The notes below the pieces were generated by a model. It did not search any database. It saw only the letters and a program-made list of their open reading frames with translations, and was not told the DNA's origin. Positions 1 through 7,609 of a stretch of 26,258 nt of DNA are shown here, piece after piece; within the stretch, counting starts at the first letter, position 1, and each line of letters begins with the position of its first letter. The translations under genes were made by a program, and so were the position numbers. The DNA is from an uncultured Haloferula sp. (GTDB lineage Bacteria; Verrucomicrobiota; Verrucomicrobiae; Verrucomicrobiales; Akkermansiaceae): assembly GCA_946885645.1 (NCBI GenBank), contig CAMPGU010000021.1, positions 1 through 26,258 on the forward strand, written 5' to 3'.

Positions 1-1
1 G

Positions 2-426
2 CTCCACCCCGCGGCCCGGCCCGGCCGCTTTACCCACGAGCTCTGGAAGCACGATGTGGCGGAACTTTTCCTGAGCGAGCCGACCAGCGGACGCTACTTC
101 GAGTTCAATCTGGCACCGAACGGCGCGTGGTGGAGCTGTGAATTCGCCGCTCCCCGGCAACGCGCGGAGCAGGCGAAATCGCTTTTCCCGAGGTGGCGAC
201 ATTCGCGGAGCTGGCTCCGGGTGGTGGCTGGATCGCAGCGATGGCGATACCGCGGGACCTGCTGGAAGCGCGCCTGGGTTTCGGTGAGGGCTCGGGGATG
301 AATGTGGCATTCATCTTGGGTTCGCCGGAGCAGCGTTTCCTCAGCGCGGCGGATTTGGGCGGAGGCGACCCCGATTTCCATCAGCCGGACAAGTTCGGGA
401 GGGTGGCCTTCGCGGATGCGAAGTAG
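2..426 (+). pseudogene. CBM9/DOMON-like protein, C-terminal part, frameshifted
   Basis: The reading frame is open from base 2 and runs into the window from the left. It encodes a segment with HELWKHDVAELFL and YFEFNLAPNGAWWSCEF, which resembles carbohydrate-binding family 9/DOMON-type beta-sandwich domains. After about base 180 the similarity continues in another frame: VATFAELAPGGGWIAAMAIP, then SAADLGGGDPDFHQPDKFG, ending at TAG 424-426. The two halves join smoothly (...KSLF-PEVATFAEL...) if one base is restored in the TTTTCCC run at 183-189. So this is either a one-base deletion in a real gene or a sequencing/assembly indel in a homopolymer. Such domains often occur in bacterial proteins that are exported or act on glycans, but no enzymatic residues are visible here and no function can be assigned. 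The family call is by resemblance only. Confidence 0.5.
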
Positions 427-469
427 GAGGCGGCTTGCGTCTCCCACTGGAAACGGATAGAATCCACGG

Positions 470-700
470 GTGTCAGAATCACGGGACGACACGGACAGCG
501 ACCAGGAGGTGGTGGACCTGGAGGCTTTGCTCGAGCAATTCCGCGAGCCGGAGGAGCCGCGGAGAAAACGTGGCGGCGGTGCCATGTGGTTCGCCCTGGC
601 GGTGATCGTCTCCTGCGTGGCCTTCTGGATGGCGGCTCAGGCAACCCGGGGAACGATGGGACTCAACCGCGCCAGCTCCGTGAAGATGAAGCCGACGTAG
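470..700 (+). CDS. Small single-pass membrane protein, unknown function
   Basis: 76 residues from a GTG start. The N-terminal half is acidic (SESRDDTDSDQEVVDLEALLEQF), followed by a basic stretch (RRKRGGG) and one hydrophobic segment (about residues 43-57, MWFALAVIVSCVAFWMA). This fits an N-in single-pass membrane anchor. The family is not recognised. The next open frame begins with GTG immediately after this gene's TAG and is in the same frame, so this may be the membrane-anchored N-terminus of a longer protein interrupted by a stop codon. A clear ribosome-binding site is not visible at 470. Confidence 0.5.
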   Translation: MSESRDDTDSDQEVVDLEALLEQFREPEEPRRKRGGGAMWFALAVIVSCVAFWMAAQATRGTMGLNRASSVKMKPT

Positions 701-1567
701 GTGCGGGACAGGCCTGCCGCTCCTGAACCGCGGAATACGGGAGAGGTGGCGGAAGAATTCGCGGCACGCTGCCGGAAAGGGATGACCTCTTTGGAAATCC
801 GCTGGCTGGTCGAGGACTTCCGGGGAGCGGAACTGGACGAAGGGCCGGGCAGCCTGATCGAAAGGATAGGATCTATCATCGACCAGTTTCCGCACTGGGC
901 TCCTTTGAGCGAGGGGGCGACCGAAAAGTTGGAACGTCTTATCGATCAACTGGCAGCGCGGCAGCGCTCGTGGTACTGCTCGGCATTGACCGATGCCTTG
1001 CAGCTTGATGCGAAACAACGCTCGGAGATGAAGAGCAAGATCGCGCGAATCCAGCAGGAAGAGCGGGAGAACCTGGAGCAATCGCGCGCCGACAGCGGGA
1101 AAGGGGGGATCGGGATTCCTTTCCAAGGGATTACGGGAGATCCCCTCCATGACCGCCTCATCACGGCGGGCGAATGGCTGGCGGACGAACGGTATTCCCC
1201 ATGGAGCCTCTGCGAGCTCACTCGCAGCCAGCTTAGCATCACCAGGCACGGCGATGTGGTAAGGGAGCAATTGAATATCATCTCTTCGGAAAGCGGATCC
1301 GATCCCGCCATCCCCTCTTGGTTCGCATTGCGGCCGGCGGCCTTCGCAACGACAGCGGGCGGAGGGAGAGCAGCCTTTGACGTGGAAACCGTGAAGCAGG
1401 AGGCCGAAGCGATTTTCCCTTTCATCCCGGCGCAGGTTTCGGCCAATGACGACGGCCTCGTGGAATTGGTGAAGCGCTTGCACCCCGCCCAGTTGAAAAT
1501 ACTGCTGCTGCTCGAACCCGGCCTTCCAGGCCGGTTGGCGGACGAATTGGAGAAAAGCGGCGAGTGA
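701..1567 (+). CDS. Hypothetical helical protein
   Basis: Up to 288 residues if the GTG at 701 is used; other possible starts are GTG 746 or ATG 782, none with a well-spaced Shine-Dalgarno. The protein is charged and likely helical (for example DAKQRSEMKSKIARIQQEERENLEQ around residues 105-130, split here as DAKQRSEMKSK and IARIQQEERENLEQ). It has no signal peptide or membrane span of its own. It follows the membrane-anchored 470-700 frame in the same reading frame with only a TAG between, which suggests the two were or are one protein. The family is not recognised. The glycosyltransferase gene follows 46 bases downstream on the same strand. Confidence 0.5.
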   Translation: MRDRPAAPEPRNTGEVAEEFAARCRKGMTSLEIRWLVEDFRGAELDEGPGSLIERIGSIIDQFPHWAPLSEGATEKLERLIDQLAARQRSWYCSALTDALQLDAKQRSEMKSKIARIQQEERENLEQSRADSGKGGIGIPFQGITGDPLHDRLITAGEWLADERYSPWSLCELTRSQLSITRHGDVVREQLNIISSESGSDPAIPSWFALRPAAFATTAGGGRAAFDVETVKQEAEAIFPFIPAQVSANDDGLVELVKRLHPAQLKILLLLEPGLPGRLADELEKSGE

Positions 1568-1613
1568 CCATGACTTGCCCCGTCTGCCAAGCCGCGCATA
1601 GGCTCCGCCGCGC

Positions 1614-2588
1614 ATGCCTGACGGTCCGCTGATCCAACCCGGCGACGCCTTGCTCGTCGCCGCTCCTGCGGCGTGGCGGGAGGCTTGTCTCTCCGTGCCG
1701 GCGATGCGCGCGCTGAAGCGCATTGGAGCTGCCGTACGGGTCTTGTGCCCGGAGCGGCAGGCGGCATTTTGGCAGGCGAGCGGATTTGAAACCGCCGGGC
1801 GCTATCGGGAAAAGGCTTCCGTACGGGAGATTGCCGCGCTGCTGGAAAGAACCGGCACGGCCCTGGCATGGGAAGCAGGAGACGCAGCCGATGCGATCGC
1901 AAAAGCGGGGATCCCGCGGCGGTTGGGGCCCCCGGCAAAAGGTCTGGAGAAGCGCCTGACGGAAGCGATCCGGGTGGTGGAAGAACCGGGCCCCGTGCGG
2001 CACCGGGTGCAATTTTACCTGGGCCTGGTGGAGAAGCTCGGGGCGGAGACGATGACCCCGGCGAATTTCGTGCCGGTGACCCCGGGCGTGCCGAGGGTGA
2101 TGGAGCGCGTGCTGCTGGTCCCGGATTCGGATCTCGGCAGGCATTTCGAGTGGCCGCTAGAGCGCTGGAAGGAGCTGGCCGCAAGCCTGTGGGAAACAGG
2201 CCGGCCGATCCGGATCGGCTCTGCCGGTCCCTTGGGAGAGAAGCTTGGGGAAGCTCTGGAAAAGAACGCGGAGAGCGTGCGCCTCGAGCCGCCTGCGCTG
2301 GAGGAGTTGGCTTCGCACGGCCTTTGCATTGCATCAGACGGCAGCGTGCCTCATCTGGCGGCCCATGTAGGCACGCGGTGTCTCGTCCTTTTCGGTCCCG
2401 GCGAGCCGGAGTGGATGCGGCCGCTGGGCAGGCAGCATGGGATCGCGCGGCGGAAAGTGGAGTGCTCCCCCTGCTTCGCCAGCAAATGCCCGATGGACCT
2501 GCGCTGTCAGAACGAGCTGGAGGTCGCGGAGGTGCTGCGGCTTGTCCCGGGCCTGTCTATTTCGCTCCAGAGCGAGCAGGCGGGGTAA
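1614..2588 (+). CDS. Glycosyltransferase family 9 (heptosyltransferase-like)
   Basis: 324 residues with the layout of ADP-heptose:LPS heptosyltransferases. The N-terminal Rossmann half carries LLVAAPAAWREACLSVPAMRALKR, split as LLVAAPAAWREAC and LSVPAMRALKR (the family's 'GD.ll.tPalralk' equivalent). The C-terminal donor-binding half has the typical CIASDGSVPHLAAHVGTRCL, then VLFGPGEPEWMRPLG and a Cys-containing tail (CSPCFASKCPMDLRC). Family 9 enzymes add heptose or related sugars to lipid A-core at the cytoplasmic face of the inner membrane. The acceptor cannot be told from sequence. The family's 'D.G..H.A' motif is kept as SDGSVPHLAA. The start ATG 1614 places the first beta-strand correctly. 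Confidence 0.8.
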   Translation: MPDGPLIQPGDALLVAAPAAWREACLSVPAMRALKRIGAAVRVLCPERQAAFWQASGFETAGRYREKASVREIAALLERTGTALAWEAGDAADAIAKAGIPRRLGPPAKGLEKRLTEAIRVVEEPGPVRHRVQFYLGLVEKLGAETMTPANFVPVTPGVPRVMERVLLVPDSDLGRHFEWPLERWKELAASLWETGRPIRIGSAGPLGEKLGEALEKNAESVRLEPPALEELASHGLCIASDGSVPHLAAHVGTRCLVLFGPGEPEWMRPLGRQHGIARRKVECSPCFASKCPMDLRCQNELEVAEVLRLVPGLSISLQSEQAG

Positions 2589-2609
2589 AAAGGCCGCCGG
2601 GAGCAGCGG

Positions 2610-3068
2610 CTACTTGAGCACGTGATCCAGCAGCACGCTCTGGACGTGGAGGTAGAACTGCGAGCGAAACCACGCGGATCTCTCGCCGGGAGTCATCTCC
2701 TCCAACGTGGCGGAGGAAAAGCCGTAGCGCTCCTCCAAGGCGAGCCGCGCTTGATTCAGTCCCCCGTACCAGAGGTCGGAATCCTCGCGGGTAATAAAAA
2801 CCTCGCCGGGTTCTTCGCCATCGCCCGCATGGGCGATAGCGGCCTCGATGGCGTCGAGCTGGGCGGTAAAGCTCTCCCGCAGTTCGGGCAGCACGTATTC
2901 CTGCCAATCCCCGGCGGCCTCGTCACCGGCCATGGGAGCGGAGACGCGGTCGGCGAGGTCGATCCCGCCGCCGCGGGCGTCGTAGGAGATGCACCGCAGC
3001 ACCATCCAATCGAGCGGCGTCTCGATATCGATGCGCAACCCGCCTTTCAGCGTGGGGGCCACTTTCAT
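2610..3068 (-). CDS. DUF2017 family protein, ClpS neighbour
   Basis: 152 residues from the ATG at 3068, chosen because it overlaps the clpS stop as ATGA, the hallmark of translational coupling. An upstream in-frame start would only add a poorly conserved leader inside clpS. The sequence contains LDWMVLRCISYDARG, VLPELRESFTAQLDAIEAAI and YGFSSATLEEMTPGERSAWF, typical of the DUF2017 family. In Actinobacteria DUF2017 genes also sit right after clpS, so a role linked to ClpS/ClpAP proteolysis is a reasonable guess, but no biochemical function is established. It is the last gene of the ispG-clpS-DUF2017 minus-strand operon. Confidence 0.75.
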   Translation of the reverse strand: MKVAPTLKGGLRIDIETPLDWMVLRCISYDARGGGIDLADRVSAPMAGDEAAGDWQEYVLPELRESFTAQLDAIEAAIAHAGDGEEPGEVFITREDSDLWYGGLNQARLALEERYGFSSATLEEMTPGERSAWFRSQFYLHVQSVLLDHVLK

Positions 3069-3340
3069 TCCGTCTTCTCCATCGAGGTCTTCAATTGATG
3101 CGCTTGGAGCTGCTGGGTGTAAAACTCCGCCTTCTCCCGCTCTCCCGTCCATACGATGGCGCGGCCCCTCTTGTGGACTTCCATCATCATCGCCGCGGCA
3201 CGGCTCTCCGGATAGCCGAAGATTTTCATCAGTACGAGGGTGACATACGTCATGAGGTTCACCGGATCATCGTGAACCACCACGTTCCAAGGGACATCCA
3301 GCGAAACGTCCTCGATCGTCTGGGTGAGGGTACCGGACAT
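3065..3340 (-). CDS. clpS: ATP-dependent Clp protease adaptor ClpS
   Basis: 91 residues from the ATG at 3340, close to the usual ClpS core length. It carries the family signature: PWNVVVHDDPVNLMTYV (N-degron pocket region, including the DDPVN loop), VLMKIFGYPESRAAAMMMEVHKRGRAIV, and the terminal EKAEFYTQQLQAHQL helix. ClpS hands N-end-rule substrates to ClpA and blocks SsrA-tagged ones. A longer in-frame start lies inside ispG and is unlikely. The start is 2 bases after the ispG stop, and the stop overlaps the DUF2017 start (ATGA), so all three genes are probably one transcript. Confidence 0.92.
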   Translation of the reverse strand: MSGTLTQTIEDVSLDVPWNVVVHDDPVNLMTYVTLVLMKIFGYPESRAAAMMMEVHKRGRAIVWTGEREKAEFYTQQLQAHQLKTSMEKTE

Positions 3341-3342
3341 GG

Positions 3343-5130
3343 TCAGACTTCGACAGGTTCGCCGGCGGGGGCGTCGATCCATTTCCCGTGCTCCCGGATG
3401 AGATCGATGAGGCGCTCGACGGCTTCGGCTTCGGGAATATTGAACTTCACCGGCTGTTTGCCCACGTAGAGATTGATCTTTCCGGGTGCGCCGCCGACAT
3501 AGCCGAAATCGGCATCGGCCATCTCTCCCGGCCCGTTGACGATGCAGCCCATCACGGCGATGCGAACCCCTTTCAAATGCCCGGTGGAAGCACGGATCTT
3601 TTGGGTGGTGTTCTGGAGATTGAAAAGGGTGCGGCCGCAGCTCGGACAGGCCACATAGTCCGTCTTGAAGATGCGGGTGCCGGCGGCTTGGAGGATGTTG
3701 TAGGAAAGGCGCAGCGATTGTCCGGCGGCGGGCTCGCCCTGAACCAGCACCGCATCCCCGATGCCATCGCAGAGGAGGGAGCCGATGTGGCGCGCGGCGA
3801 GGAGCAAGGTCGCCAGGAAATCGCCGCTCTCCTTCGGGGGTTGCAGGGTGTCCTTAAGGAGGATCGGATGCCGCGCGTCCAAACGGAAGGCAAGCATCCG
3901 GAAGGCCGGAATGACATCGAGATCGAGGCCGTCGGCCACCGTTACAAGACGGGTACCGGGTCCATGATTGAGCGCCGACAAGGCCGCTTCGTCACGGGGA
4001 TCGATGGCGACGACTCCGGATTTCTCAAGGATGATCTCCGGCTTGAAGTCGCCCATCCTGGCGATCTTGTGGGCCACCGCGTTCCACTTCTCCTGAGTCG
4101 TGAAGACGCGGACGCTTTTGTCCCCCCCGAGCTGATAGCCCATCACCTCCATGACATCGCTCTTGCGGCGTTCGTAGGAGAAAGGGTCGTAGGAGGCCAC
4201 CAGCGCAGCGCCGGGAGGTTGATCCGTCTTGTTTTGGAAAGGCGCCGCCAAGGCCTGCGCGACCGGCACTTCGAAGACGGCATCCTCCGTGAGCGACACG
4301 CGGATGGTATCCCCGATGCCGTCGGAGAGCAGGGAGCCGATGCCGATGGCGCTCTTGATACGGCCATCCTCCCCGTCTCCGGCCTCGGTCACGCCGAGGT
4401 GAATGGGGTAGTTCCAATCGGGCCCCTCGCGGTCGAGCCGAGCGACGAGCAGGCGGTAAGCCTCGATCATCACCTTCGGATTCGAGGCCTTCATCGAGAA
4501 GACGAAATTGTGGTAATCCATCTCCCGGGCGATGCGGGCGAACTCCAGCGCACTCTCCACCATGCCGAGCGGGGAATCGCCGTAGCGATTCATGATGCGA
4601 TCGGAGAGGGAGCCGTGGTTCGTGCCGATGCGCATGGCGCGGCCGAGCGATTTGCAGAGATCCACCAGAGGGGCGAATTCCTCCCGGATGCGGCCGAGTT
4701 CCTCCGCATACTCGGCGTCGCTGTATTCGCGGACTTCGAATTTCTTCTTGTCGGCGTAATTGCCGGGATTGACGCGCACTTTTTCCACCCATTTCGCGGC
4801 TTCCAGCGCGGCATCGGGTTTGAAATGGATATCCGCCACCAGCGGCACCTGGCAGCCGGCGGCGCGGACCTCCCGGGCGATATTTTCCAGATTGGCCGCG
4901 TAGATCTTGGTCTGGGCGGTGATGCGGACGATCTCGCAGCCCGCTTCGGCAAGCTGGAGAACCTCGCTCACACAGGCGGGAGTGTCGCGCGTGTCGGAGG
5001 TGATCATCGACTGCACGCGGATCGGATTTCCGCCGCCGACGCCGACATTTCCGACCATGACCTCGCGGGTTTTCCGCCGGTTGTAGGCCAGGAGGTCGGG
5101 GCAATATCGCAGCAGCGCGTGGTCGCTCAT
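3343..5130 (-). CDS. ispG: 4-hydroxy-3-methylbut-2-enyl diphosphate synthase (long form)
   Basis: 595 residues from ATG 5130 (MSDHALLRYC...). This is the penultimate enzyme of the MEP isoprenoid pathway, reducing MEcPP to HMBPP with a [4Fe-4S] cluster. The N-terminal TIM barrel is evident (NPIRVQSMITSDTRDT, PLVADIHFKPDAALEAAKWV, VRVNPGNY, IGTNHGSLSDRIMNRYG, SMKASNPKVMIEAYRLL, LGVTEAGDGEDGRIKSAIGI). The C-terminal iron-sulfur domain has ACPSCGRTLFNLQ and GCIVNGPGEMADADFGYVGG, giving the three cluster cysteines. At 595 residues it is far longer than the roughly 370-residue E. coli enzyme. The extra central domain matches the three-domain type of plants, Chlamydiae and Bacteroidetes. Leader codons before 5130 lie in the intergenic region and are unlikely to be translated. 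Confidence 0.95.
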   Translation of the reverse strand: MSDHALLRYCPDLLAYNRRKTREVMVGNVGVGGGNPIRVQSMITSDTRDTPACVSEVLQLAEAGCEIVRITAQTKIYAANLENIAREVRAAGCQVPLVADIHFKPDAALEAAKWVEKVRVNPGNYADKKKFEVREYSDAEYAEELGRIREEFAPLVDLCKSLGRAMRIGTNHGSLSDRIMNRYGDSPLGMVESALEFARIAREMDYHNFVFSMKASNPKVMIEAYRLLVARLDREGPDWNYPIHLGVTEAGDGEDGRIKSAIGIGSLLSDGIGDTIRVSLTEDAVFEVPVAQALAAPFQNKTDQPPGAALVASYDPFSYERRKSDVMEVMGYQLGGDKSVRVFTTQEKWNAVAHKIARMGDFKPEIILEKSGVVAIDPRDEAALSALNHGPGTRLVTVADGLDLDVIPAFRMLAFRLDARHPILLKDTLQPPKESGDFLATLLLAARHIGSLLCDGIGDAVLVQGEPAAGQSLRLSYNILQAAGTRIFKTDYVACPSCGRTLFNLQNTTQKIRASTGHLKGVRIAVMGCIVNGPGEMADADFGYVGGAPGKINLYVGKQPVKFNIPEAEAVERLIDLIREHGKWIDAPAGEPVEV

Positions 5131-5249
5131 CCGCCGGGAGATACACGATGTTCGCAAGATCGGCAACGGCGGCGGAGAGCGACTCTCATTTCGGGGACGG
5201 GCGGACATTCTTGACAGCCCGGCCCGCGCCGTGACGTTCATGCCAAGCC

Positions 5250-6158
5250 ATGAAGCTGCTACCCGCCCTCTTGCTCGCCTTCCTTCCTGCCCTCCCTGGC
5301 GCGGCGGAGGAGAAGCCCGTGAAGGGCATCGACATCGCGCTGGTGGCGGAAAATTCGAGCGTCGCCAGAGGCGTCCCGTTCACCGTCGGCGTGAAAATCC
5401 ACCACTATGAAGGATTCCACACCTATTGGCGGAATCCGGGGATCGCCGGCGTGCCGGTAAAGCTCGAGTGGCAATTGCCGGCCGGCTTTTCCGCCGGGGC
5501 GATCCAATGGCCGTATCCGCAGAAGAGCATGATGGCGATCCACCCCGTGCATGGCTTTGAACGCGATGTAATGCTGCTGGTGGAGGTCACGCCGCCCGCG
5601 GAGCTTCCCGCGCGGGTGAAACTGAAGGCCACCGCCTCCTGGATGGCCTGCGCGGACGGTTGTTACCCGGGAAAGAAGGAACTGGTCTTGGAGCTTCCCG
5701 TGGAAGCCGAAGCGAAAGCCGACCCCGCGGTGGCGGCCTCCTTCACGAGCGCACGCGCCGAGCTTCCCCGGCCGATCGAAGGCTGGAAGGCGGAGCTGCT
5801 GTCCGCTCCGGACGCCGCGGAGATCCGCGTGCGCCTCACCCCCGCCGATGATCGGGCCCTACCGCCGGGAGACATCTATTTCTTTTCCTCCGACGGCCAA
5901 ATCTCCTCGGATCCTCCCCAGCGGGTGGAAAAAACGCCGGACGGCACCGGTTTCGAGATCATTGCCGCGCGCTCTCCTTATGGCCCGAAGGGTAAATCCA
6001 CCCTTCCGGGAGTCCTCGTCTCCAGCCGCCCGCTCAGCAAGGGCGGACCAAGCTTCGCAAGCATCGAGCCCCGCTCGGCAGACGGAGCAACCGCCGCTCC
6101 GGCGGCCAGCACCAAGGCCGTGCCCGGGACGGAGAAGAAGTGCGATTGCGAGCCGTAG
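5250..6158 (+). CDS. Exported DsbD N-terminal-domain-like (DsbC-type) protein
   Basis: 302 residues with a clear signal peptide (MKLLPALLLAFLPALPGAA). The mature part matches the periplasmic alpha domain of DsbD/ScsB proteins: HHYEGFHTYWRNPGIAGVPVKL, split as HHYEGFHTYWRN and PGIAGVPVKL, then IQWPYPQ and the redox pair in ASWMACADGCYPGKKEL, where CADGC corresponds to the CADAGFC segment of E. coli DsbD with a shorter spacing. No membrane domain or thioredoxin domain follows, so the electron donor must be a separate protein, and none is seen in this window. A second Cys pair closes the protein (KKCDCEP). In DsbD this domain passes electrons to periplasmic partners such as DsbC or CcmG. The gene faces the azurin gene. 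Confidence 0.7.
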   Translation: MKLLPALLLAFLPALPGAAEEKPVKGIDIALVAENSSVARGVPFTVGVKIHHYEGFHTYWRNPGIAGVPVKLEWQLPAGFSAGAIQWPYPQKSMMAIHPVHGFERDVMLLVEVTPPAELPARVKLKATASWMACADGCYPGKKELVLELPVEAEAKADPAVAASFTSARAELPRPIEGWKAELLSAPDAAEIRVRLTPADDRALPPGDIYFFSSDGQISSDPPQRVEKTPDGTGFEIIAARSPYGPKGKSTLPGVLVSSRPLSKGGPSFASIEPRSADGATAAPAASTKAVPGTEKKCDCEP

Positions 6159-6187
6159 GCGGTTTGCGGCGGGAGCAATCTGGTCCC

Positions 6188-6231
6188 AAAGAAAAATCCC
6201 CGTCCGCGGGTTGCGGAACGGGGATGAAAAA
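6188..6231 (-). terminator. Rho-independent terminator of the azurin gene
   Basis: The arms ATCCCCGT (6196-6203) and ACGGGGAT (6218-6225) pair perfectly, with an inner CCGC/GCGG stem. On the minus strand the stem is followed by TTTTTCTTT. The plus side has no T run, so it works for the minus-strand azurin gene ending at 6248. Confidence 0.8.
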
Positions 6232-6247
6232 GGAAAGCAATGCCTGT

Positions 6248-6697
6248 TTATTTCGCCTTCACCTTCAGCACACCCTGCATGAGGGCGAAGTGGCCGGGGA
6301 AGGTGCAGATGTAAGGATAGTCACCGGCTTCGGCAGGTGCGGTGAAAGTGATGGTCTGGGACTCGCCGCCGCCGAGGAGCTTGGTGTTCGCCACGATCAG
6401 CTTCTTCGACTCCTCGTCCTGCGGGATGTATTCCGTCGCCGCGGCTTGCATGGCCTTGGTCGCGAAGGCGGGTACCGCGGTGCCTGCCTTGAGCACCACC
6501 ACGTTGTGGCCCATCGCGGCTTTCGGCAGCTGGCCGATGTGCTTGAAGGTCAGGGAGACCTTTTCGCCGGCGGTTACCTCGACAGTTTTGGTGTTGAACT
6601 GCATCTGGTCGTTGCCCGTCAGTTCGATCTTCTTCTCCTGGGCGATGGCCGGAGAAACGAGGGAGGCAGCGGCAAGGGACAAAATCAATTTCTTCAT
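6248..6697 (-). CDS. azu: Azurin (type I blue copper protein)
   Basis: 149 residues from ATG 6697, beginning with a signal peptide (MKKLILSLAAASLVSPAIAQ). The longer in-frame extension upstream is not signal-like, which decides the start. The full blue-copper site is present: His64 (MGHNVVV), Cys131 and His136 (YICTFPGHFALMQG) and Met140, with the Cys-x4-His-x3-Met spacing of azurin. Azurins carry single electrons in the periplasm between cytochromes and terminal oxidases or reductases. No redox partner gene is adjacent. A strong terminator follows, so it is probably a single-gene transcript. Confidence 0.93.
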   Translation of the reverse strand: MKKLILSLAAASLVSPAIAQEKKIELTGNDQMQFNTKTVEVTAGEKVSLTFKHIGQLPKAAMGHNVVVLKAGTAVPAFATKAMQAAATEYIPQDEESKKLIVANTKLLGGGESQTITFTAPAEAGDYPYICTFPGHFALMQGVLKVKAK

Positions 6698-7014
6698 ACG
6701 CTCGATGGTTCTTTGGAACGCCCGGAAAGTGAGCGATCTTTCACCTTGGATCAACCTGCAATCCGGGGACTTTTCCACTTGGATCCAGGCATCCGCATCC
6801 CCTGCGATGGCTTGATCGGAAAGTTGTCCGCGGCAAAACGGGAGTCGATGTTAGCCTGCTTCCCGATACGCGAAAGCACGCAAGTGCCCGCGATCACTGA
6901 TTTCTCATCTTTCGGAAGCAGAGGCGTTGAAACGCCGGAAAGTCTTCATGTTGACGGGTTTTGCTCTCGCCAACTAACCGTTCCGTAAGTAGCGTCAGGG
7001 AGTTTTAAAAAATT

Positions 7015-7034
7015 CCATGCCGCTTTTGGCATGG
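7015..7034 (+). repeat. Inverted repeat overlapping the glnB -24 element
   Basis: CCATGCC (7015-7021) and GGCATGG (7028-7034) form 7-bp arms around GCTTTT. The right arm contains the GG of the sigma-54 -24 box, so a protein bound here would compete with sigma-54 holoenzyme. It could also be coincidental. Confidence 0.4.
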
Positions 7035-7042
7035 GGCTTGCT
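7027..7042 (+). promoter_or_regulatory. Sigma-54 promoter of glnB
   Basis: TGGCATGGGGCTTGCT matches the sigma-54 consensus TGGCACG-N4-TTGCW at all fixed positions but one, with GG (7028-7029) and GC (7040-7041) at the required 10-base separation. Predicted transcription start is near 7053, giving a leader of about 18 bases before the ATG at 7071. Confidence 0.75.
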
Positions 7043-7055
7043 CTACTGTCTCTGA

Positions 7056-7418
<363 letters not shown>

Positions 7419-7450
7419 TCCGATAAGACAGTTTCCCAGTATTTGCATGG

Positions 7451-7484
7451 CCCGGCTTCCCCGAAGGAAGCCGGGTTCATTGTT
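7451..7484 (+). terminator. Rho-independent terminator after glnB
   Basis: Perfect 10-bp stem CCCGGCTTCC (7451-7460) / GGAAGCCGGG (7466-7475) with loop CCGAA, followed by a T-rich tail TTCATTGTT. It lies 32 bases after the glnB stop. Confidence 0.85.
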
Positions 7485-7506
7485 GGAAGGGAGCACTCCC
7501 TGCCAA
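7483..7506. repeat. Imperfect 24-bp palindrome before higBA
   Basis: TTGG...CCAA flanks the arms AGGGAG (7488-7493) and CTCCCT (7496-7501); 10 of 12 base pairs match. It starts inside the tail of the glnB terminator and sits about 100 bases before higB. Confidence 0.4.
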
Positions 7507-7553
7507 CCTGATGGATCCCGACGCATGAGAGCCAAAAAAACCGGCGTCTTCGG

Positions 7554-7570
7554 GTTCCCCATCTGGGAAC
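7554..7570. promoter_or_regulatory. Candidate HigA operator
   Basis: Perfect inverted repeat GTTCCC-N5-GGGAAC (7554-7559 and 7565-7570), 39 bases upstream of the higB start. Size and place fit an operator for the HTH antitoxin encoded downstream, which is typical autoregulation for type II toxin-antitoxin operons. Binding is inferred only. Confidence 0.4.
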
Positions 7571-7609
7571 TCTCCGCTTGACCCTTACGGAAATCCAAGG
7601 CACCGTGGG

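Noticed and set aside
479..2334. Two long minus-strand frames (479-1723 and 946-2334)
   Set aside because: Antisense to the plus-strand helical protein and the glycosyltransferase; their translations are Pro/Arg/Ser-rich and lack signatures.
3388..5214. Open frame of 608 codons on the plus strand
   Set aside because: Exactly antisense to ispG, which has full family motifs. The frame is a GC-driven shadow.
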